Below are positions 15,762 to 19,039 of a stretch of DNA of 19,039 nucleotides, piece after piece. Origin of the DNA: Anaerolineales bacterium (GTDB lineage Bacteria > Chloroflexota > Anaerolineae > Anaerolineales > Villigracilaceae); NCBI GenBank assembly GCA_025966435.1, contig JAICRQ010000015.1, positions 1-19,039 on the forward strand. The letters run 5' to 3'. Made by a program: the position numbers and the translations under genes. The notes under the pieces were generated by a model. The model made no database searches. It saw only the letters and a list, made by a program, of their open reading frames with translations, and was not told the origin of the DNA. Position 1 is the first letter of the stretch, and the number at the start of each line of letters is the position of its first letter.

Positions 15762-16895
15762 TTATCCAAAGCCTTTCATTGGCTGCCCAAGCAAGAATTG
15801 CACAATTCGCTGGCTTGCCTTCCCATCGCCATAAGGATTGATTGCGTTAGACATCTGAGAATAACTCTCCGGGTCCTCAATCAAACGGATGGACTCGGAA
15901 TAGATCCTATCCGCATCGGTACCTACTAATTTTGCCGCACCTGCCTCAATTGCCTCAGGACGTTCCGTCACCTCACGAAGAACAAGGACTGGTTTATGTA
16001 GACTTGGAGCTTCTTCCTGAATGCCTCCCGAGTCTGTCATAATGAAATATGCTCTGCTCATCAGACTCACCAATTCCTCATAATTTAGTGGTTCTATGAG
16101 AGAAATGTTGGGAATGTCGCTAAGCATCGTATGCACAGTCTTACGCACATTTGGGTTCAGATGCACAGGGTACACGATTTGAATTTTGTCTTGATAATGA
16201 CAGGCTATGCTCGCCAACGCTTGACAGATATTCTCAAGCGGCTTGCCAAAGCTCTCACGCCGATGAACGGTAACTAAAATTAGCAATCTATTTTCGAGCG
16301 AGGGGCTGATCCGAGAATCCAGGGGTCGGCCAGCAACCCGTTCAGAAATCGTCATCAGCGCGTCGATGACTGTATTGCCTGTGACCACAATAGCTTCTGG
16401 ACAAATCCCTTCTTGAAGCAGGTTCACGCGGCTGTTCCGAGTCGGAGCGAAATAGGCATCGGCTAAAATGTCAGTAATACGCCGATTGACCTCTTCGGGG
16501 AATGGCTGAAACTTATCGCTGGTTCTTAGTCCTGCCTCGACGTGACCGAGCTTGATTCGATGGTAATATGCGACAAGGCTTGCTACCATCGCGGTTGTGG
16601 TATCCCCTTGTACAAGTATCCAGTCTGGTTTCTCAATGGCTATTACTTCATCCAGGGCAGTCAGGATCTTTGCAGTAAGAAGGGAAAGACTCTGATTCGG
16701 ATTCATCAGATTCAAATCATAATCAGGAACAATTTCAAATATGTTTAGTGCCTGATCAAGCATTTCCCGATGCTGCGCCGTAACGCAAACAACAGACTTT
16801 ATTTCTTCCGGGCAATTCATTAAGGATTTAATGACCGGCGCCATCTTAATGGCCTCAGGACGGGTACCAATGACAGTCATAACTTTCAAAATCAT
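15762..16895 (-). CDS. wecB: UDP-N-acetylglucosamine 2-epimerase, non-hydrolysing
   Basis: This enzyme interconverts UDP-GlcNAc and UDP-ManNAc in the cytoplasm, supplying ManNAc or, after oxidation, ManNAcA for polysaccharides. The 377-residue protein has all signature blocks of the WecB/MnaA family. These are VIGTRPEAIKMAPVI near the N-terminus, QGDTTTA (96-102), GHVEAGLRT (117-125), PFPEEVNRR (131-139), GNTVIDA (173-179) and DSGGIQEEAPSL with REVTERPEA towards the C-terminus. The ATG at 16893-16895 has AGGA 7 nt upstream; Met6 (16880) is a possible shorter start with a classical MTVIGTRPEA N-terminus. The dehydrogenase WecC/MnaB that often accompanies it is not in the window, so the product may be used as ManNAc or oxidised by an enzyme encoded elsewhere. 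Confidence 0.95.
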   Translation of the reverse strand: MILKVMTVIGTRPEAIKMAPVIKSLMNCPEEIKSVVCVTAQHREMLDQALNIFEIVPDYDLNLMNPNQSLSLLTAKILTALDEVIAIEKPDWILVQGDTTTAMVASLVAYYHRIKLGHVEAGLRTSDKFQPFPEEVNRRITDILADAYFAPTRNSRVNLLQEGICPEAIVVTGNTVIDALMTISERVAGRPLDSRISPSLENRLLILVTVHRRESFGKPLENICQALASIACHYQDKIQIVYPVHLNPNVRKTVHTMLSDIPNISLIEPLNYEELVSLMSRAYFIMTDSGGIQEEAPSLHKPVLVLREVTERPEAIEAGAAKLVGTDADRIYSESIRLIEDPESYSQMSNAINPYGDGKASQRIVQFLLGQPMKGFG

Positions 16896-16958
16896 CTTAG
16901 CTTCCTAAAACGCGCAATGTAGTTTGATAGTAGCGTGGAAAAGCCTGTCGACTCTATA
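16896..16958. other. Largest intergenic gap (63 nt), no terminator or promoter recognised
   Basis: The longest non-coding stretch in the window, between the ligase-like gene and wecB. Apart from the AGGAAG Shine-Dalgarno of wecB at 16901-16906, I see no inverted repeat with a T-run and no convincing -35/-10 pair in either direction. Transcription probably reads through. Confidence 0.5.
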
Positions 16959-18764
16959 TTATTGTGAATCCGGGGCTAGCCGGGGAATTATTAGTGAGGC
17001 CCTTTCAGACAAATCAGGCCGGTCCTGTGTTCCCCACCACCAGATATAGACACTCATTTCATTCTGGGCTTCAGGTATGCGACTCAGCAGCGCCTGAGCT
17101 CTGTCCAATTCGCCGAGCCAGACGTAACAATATCCTAAACTCTTAATAATGCCCCGATGGTTAGGCGCCTCCTGATAGGCCGTTTCGAGATTCGCTGCTG
17201 CTGTTTTAAAATCCTGACGCAGTAGGGAGATCAGACCAAGGCGGTAGTTGGCGGTCTGGTTATGGGGTTCAAATTGAAGCGCAGATTGAAGCGTGGTCTC
17301 TGCCAATTCCAGACGAGGTACAACCTCAGAGGTTGCCCATTCACTGGTGGGAAAATCTTTGAGCTCGGCCTGTGACATCTGAACCGCACCCAGATTCGCG
17401 TACCAAATCGATATGATCTTATTTGGATTCAGCGCGAAAATCACAATGACAGCCAAGAGTGAACCAATTAGGACTCTATACTTTGACAATAGGATCTGAG
17501 GCTGTTGGAGAACTTGTGCTTCTGAACTTTTCGGCCTCTTCACCCCTGCCATCGCCATTCCCAGCGGGTAGAAAAGCAGCGCGGTTCCATTCCCATTGTA
17601 CAGATAATCGTAAAATAATCCATGCACGACCGTAATAATCAGCGCAAATAGCCCTAGCCATCTCATGAATCGCAACTCATTTGTCGGATCGTTTGCTATG
17701 GCCTGAGAAACGAGGAATATACTGCCCAAATATAGAATAATAAAAATAGATCCCGCTATTACTCCCTGTTCAATGGCAACATCGAGGAATAGATTGTAGC
17801 TACTTGCGAAATAGAATTGGGGGATGACGAGTATGTACTGTGAATAAAGACCCGGAAAAGAGGCCAGACCGGCACCAGTGATTGCAAAATCCATCAACAA
17901 ATAGGAGCCTCGTCCAAGTAATTCTGCGCGAGAGTTCGTTCCATAGCTGTTGTGCATCGAACCAGGAAGATCACTTGCTGGTCCGAGATAGGCAAAAGCA
18001 ACCAATACAACTAGATAACCAAGAACAAGAACCGGAAATAGAGCCCTCAATCGAACGTCAGATCCTGATAAGGTCGAGACTCTCCAAAGCACCCAAAGTC
18101 CCAGAGCACCCACAACGATGAGACCGAACCCGCGGGAAAGTGTTAACACAAATACTAAAGCGACCATCCCCATGCCGAAAAGCAGGAAAAGTTGCATCAC
18201 GAGGGCTACAGAGCCCAAAGGCTTCTTGCTTGTGTGCCACAACCAGTAAAAAGCCAATATGGCACTGATGAGAATCAACCCCAAGACGTCGTCATGATGA
18301 ATCGCAGGCCAGTCAAGGTGGGGTCTGAAATTTGTCCACCAAATAGCAAACCTTCCACCACTTTCTGCGAAATTGTATGTCAGGCAAAAGTACAGCGACA
18401 GCACGAGTGCCAAGCAAAAAGACAGAAAGGACAAGACTGAGAGATTTTGTTTCGGTTGGGCACTTAAGGCATAATAGAGCAAGACCGCACTAACAATGAG
18501 CCAGACTTTAATCCAGGCAGCCGATTTATCATAGGCGGCCCAATAGCCACACCAGGCGGTAACCAGGAAAATTGCGATCAGCCAATCAAATGGGGTACGC
18601 TGGAATGCAGCGTACCCTGCCAGGAACCTTAATACCCATGGCAGCAACGCCATCAGGCTGAACGCAATTCCGAACTGTGGGATTAACATCCAGGCTGCTG
18701 TGCTCATCATCACTAAGAAAAGATCAGTGAGGGCAAACCAACGATTGTCAACAAGCTGGCGCAA
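16959..18764 (-). CDS. O-antigen ligase/polymerase-like membrane protein (Wzy/WaaL type) with C-terminal TPR-like tail
   Basis: A 601-residue polytopic membrane protein. About ten to twelve hydrophobic segments cover residues 10-455 (for example 12-30, 60-80, 86-101, 110-130, 160-178, 187-209, 213-228, 241-260, 335-353, 370-385 and 430-447). Residues 280-300 (ELLGRGSYLLMDFAITGAGL) and 321-338 (SSYNLFLDVAIEQGVIAG) match the Wzy_C/O-antigen-ligase pattern, although the usual HN is YN here. A soluble tail (about 485-560) has two TPR-like helix pairs. Such proteins polymerise lipid-linked repeat units or ligate glycan to a lipid or protein. The start is TTG 18762-18764: GGAGAG lies 7 nt upstream and an in-frame TAG two codons earlier blocks extension. 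It starts 32 nt after the radical SAM gene. Confidence 0.88.
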   Translation of the reverse strand: MRQLVDNRWFALTDLFLVMMSTAAWMLIPQFGIAFSLMALLPWVLRFLAGYAAFQRTPFDWLIAIFLVTAWCGYWAAYDKSAAWIKVWLIVSAVLLYYALSAQPKQNLSVLSFLSFCLALVLSLYFCLTYNFAESGGRFAIWWTNFRPHLDWPAIHHDDVLGLILISAILAFYWLWHTSKKPLGSVALVMQLFLLFGMGMVALVFVLTLSRGFGLIVVGALGLWVLWRVSTLSGSDVRLRALFPVLVLGYLVVLVAFAYLGPASDLPGSMHNSYGTNSRAELLGRGSYLLMDFAITGAGLASFPGLYSQYILVIPQFYFASSYNLFLDVAIEQGVIAGSIFIILYLGSIFLVSQAIANDPTNELRFMRWLGLFALIITVVHGLFYDYLYNGNGTALLFYPLGMAMAGVKRPKSSEAQVLQQPQILLSKYRVLIGSLLAVIVIFALNPNKIISIWYANLGAVQMSQAELKDFPTSEWATSEVVPRLELAETTLQSALQFEPHNQTANYRLGLISLLRQDFKTAAANLETAYQEAPNHRGIIKSLGYCYVWLGELDRAQALLSRIPEAQNEMSVYIWWWGTQDRPDLSERASLIIPRLAPDSQ

Positions 18765-18771
18765 GAACTAA

Positions 18772-18777
18772 CTCTCC
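18772..18777 (-). promoter_or_regulatory. Shine-Dalgarno fixing the TTG start of the ligase-like gene
   Basis: GGAGAG on the minus strand, 7 nt before the TTG at 18762-18764, with an in-frame TAG at 18768-18770 between them. No in-frame ATG offers an equally well-spaced site, so this decides for TTG. Confidence 0.7.
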
Positions 18778-18796
18778 AATTCCATCGTGAGAATTA

Positions 18797-19039
18797 CTAG
18801 CCAGCACCACCCACCGGCGCGCCTTCATCAGAAGATGCCCACCAGAGGTGTTGGAGACCGACATTCAGCGCAGTCTTCATCGTAGACCAGTCATAGAGTA
18901 ACATCTTTAAGTATGTGAACGCGGGCCCGGGCCGTAACGCCCATTCACGGAAGGCCCGCTTTTGCCAATAAAGCAATCGCTCTGCCGGCAAATTTGGATA
19001 ATCCAGTACTGTCCCTTTATCCATATCCACTTGCTCCCA
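18797..19039 (-). CDS. C-terminal end of a probable B12-binding radical SAM protein (5' part outside window)
   Basis: Only the last 80 codons are present; the frame is open to the right edge and continues beyond it. A GTG at 19028-19030 is internal rather than a start, because the preceding codons (Trp-Glu-Gln) run on without a stop. The tail reads as a soluble helical segment: DYPNLPAERLLYWQKRAFRE, then RPGPAFTYLKMLL, ending TAG at 18797-18799. An aromatic/basic W-x-x-R-A-F-R-E-W stretch followed by a R-P-x-x-x-x-x-L-K helix is what I associate with the C-terminal end of cobalamin-binding radical SAM proteins, after the SAM barrel. The diagnostic CxxxCxxC motif would lie outside the window. 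Assignment is tentative. Confidence 0.6.
   Translation of the reverse strand, partial: WEQVDMDKGTVLDYPNLPAERLLYWQKRAFREWALRPGPAFTYLKMLLYDWSTMKTALNVGLQHLWWASSDEGAPVGGAG

Noticed and set aside
18765..18796. Possible terminator between the radical SAM tail and the ligase-like gene
   Set aside because: The 32-nt gap holds a Shine-Dalgarno but no stem-loop followed by a T-run.

Overview
This window is one long, single-direction gene cluster: every supported gene lies on the minus strand, so it is transcribed from right (19039) to left (1). Seventeen coding regions are supported, two of them cut by the window edges. Their content is that of an extracellular polysaccharide, O-antigen-like or glycolipid assembly locus. 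The organism cannot be fixed from the window. The wording of several proteins (the B12/radical-SAM tail, the glycosyltransferases, the PIG-L/unknown pair at the left) resembles what I know of Chloroflexota, class Anaerolineae, but this is inference with modest confidence. No RNA gene, mobile element, CRISPR array, terminator or convincing promoter was seen. No stretch without a gene exceeds 63 bases.

Layout in transcription order. The right end holds the tail of a probable B12-binding radical SAM protein, then a polytopic O-antigen ligase/polymerase-like protein with a TPR tail (TTG start with a strong Shine-Dalgarno). Next come a WecB-type UDP-GlcNAc 2-epimerase and two GT4 glycosyltransferases. 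The middle (about 13.3 to 4.4 kb) is an almost symmetric block: AsnB-like amidotransferase 1, methyltransferase A, a GlpD-like FAD oxidoreductase, methyltransferase B, an NAD-dependent epimerase/dehydratase, methyltransferase C, AsnB-like amidotransferase 2. Methyltransferases A and C are paralogues, so the oxidoreductase/MT-B/SDR core is flanked by two AsnB+MT pairs in opposite order. The left part holds a small YdjM-like membrane hydrolase homologue, a NodU/TobZ-type carbamoyltransferase, a third GT4 enzyme, a PIG-L deacetylase, and the first 24 codons of an unidentified gene.

From the second glycosyltransferase leftward no gap exceeds about 30 nt. Several junctions overlap or touch (TAA-ATG, ATGA, 16-nt and 14-nt overlaps), so this part looks like one translationally coupled operon. 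A plausible reading, which is inference, is as follows. An activated amino sugar (UDP-ManNAc from the epimerase) and other sugars are assembled by the glycosyltransferases. The glycan is then decorated by amidation (two AsnB-like enzymes), methylation (three enzymes), carbamoylation, de-N-acetylation and an oxidation, and is polymerised or ligated at the membrane. The most unusual points are the GlpD homologue, whose substrate pocket appears changed at two key positions; the carbamoyltransferase, which seems to lack the N-terminal His of its family; and the duplicated AsnB/methyltransferase module.
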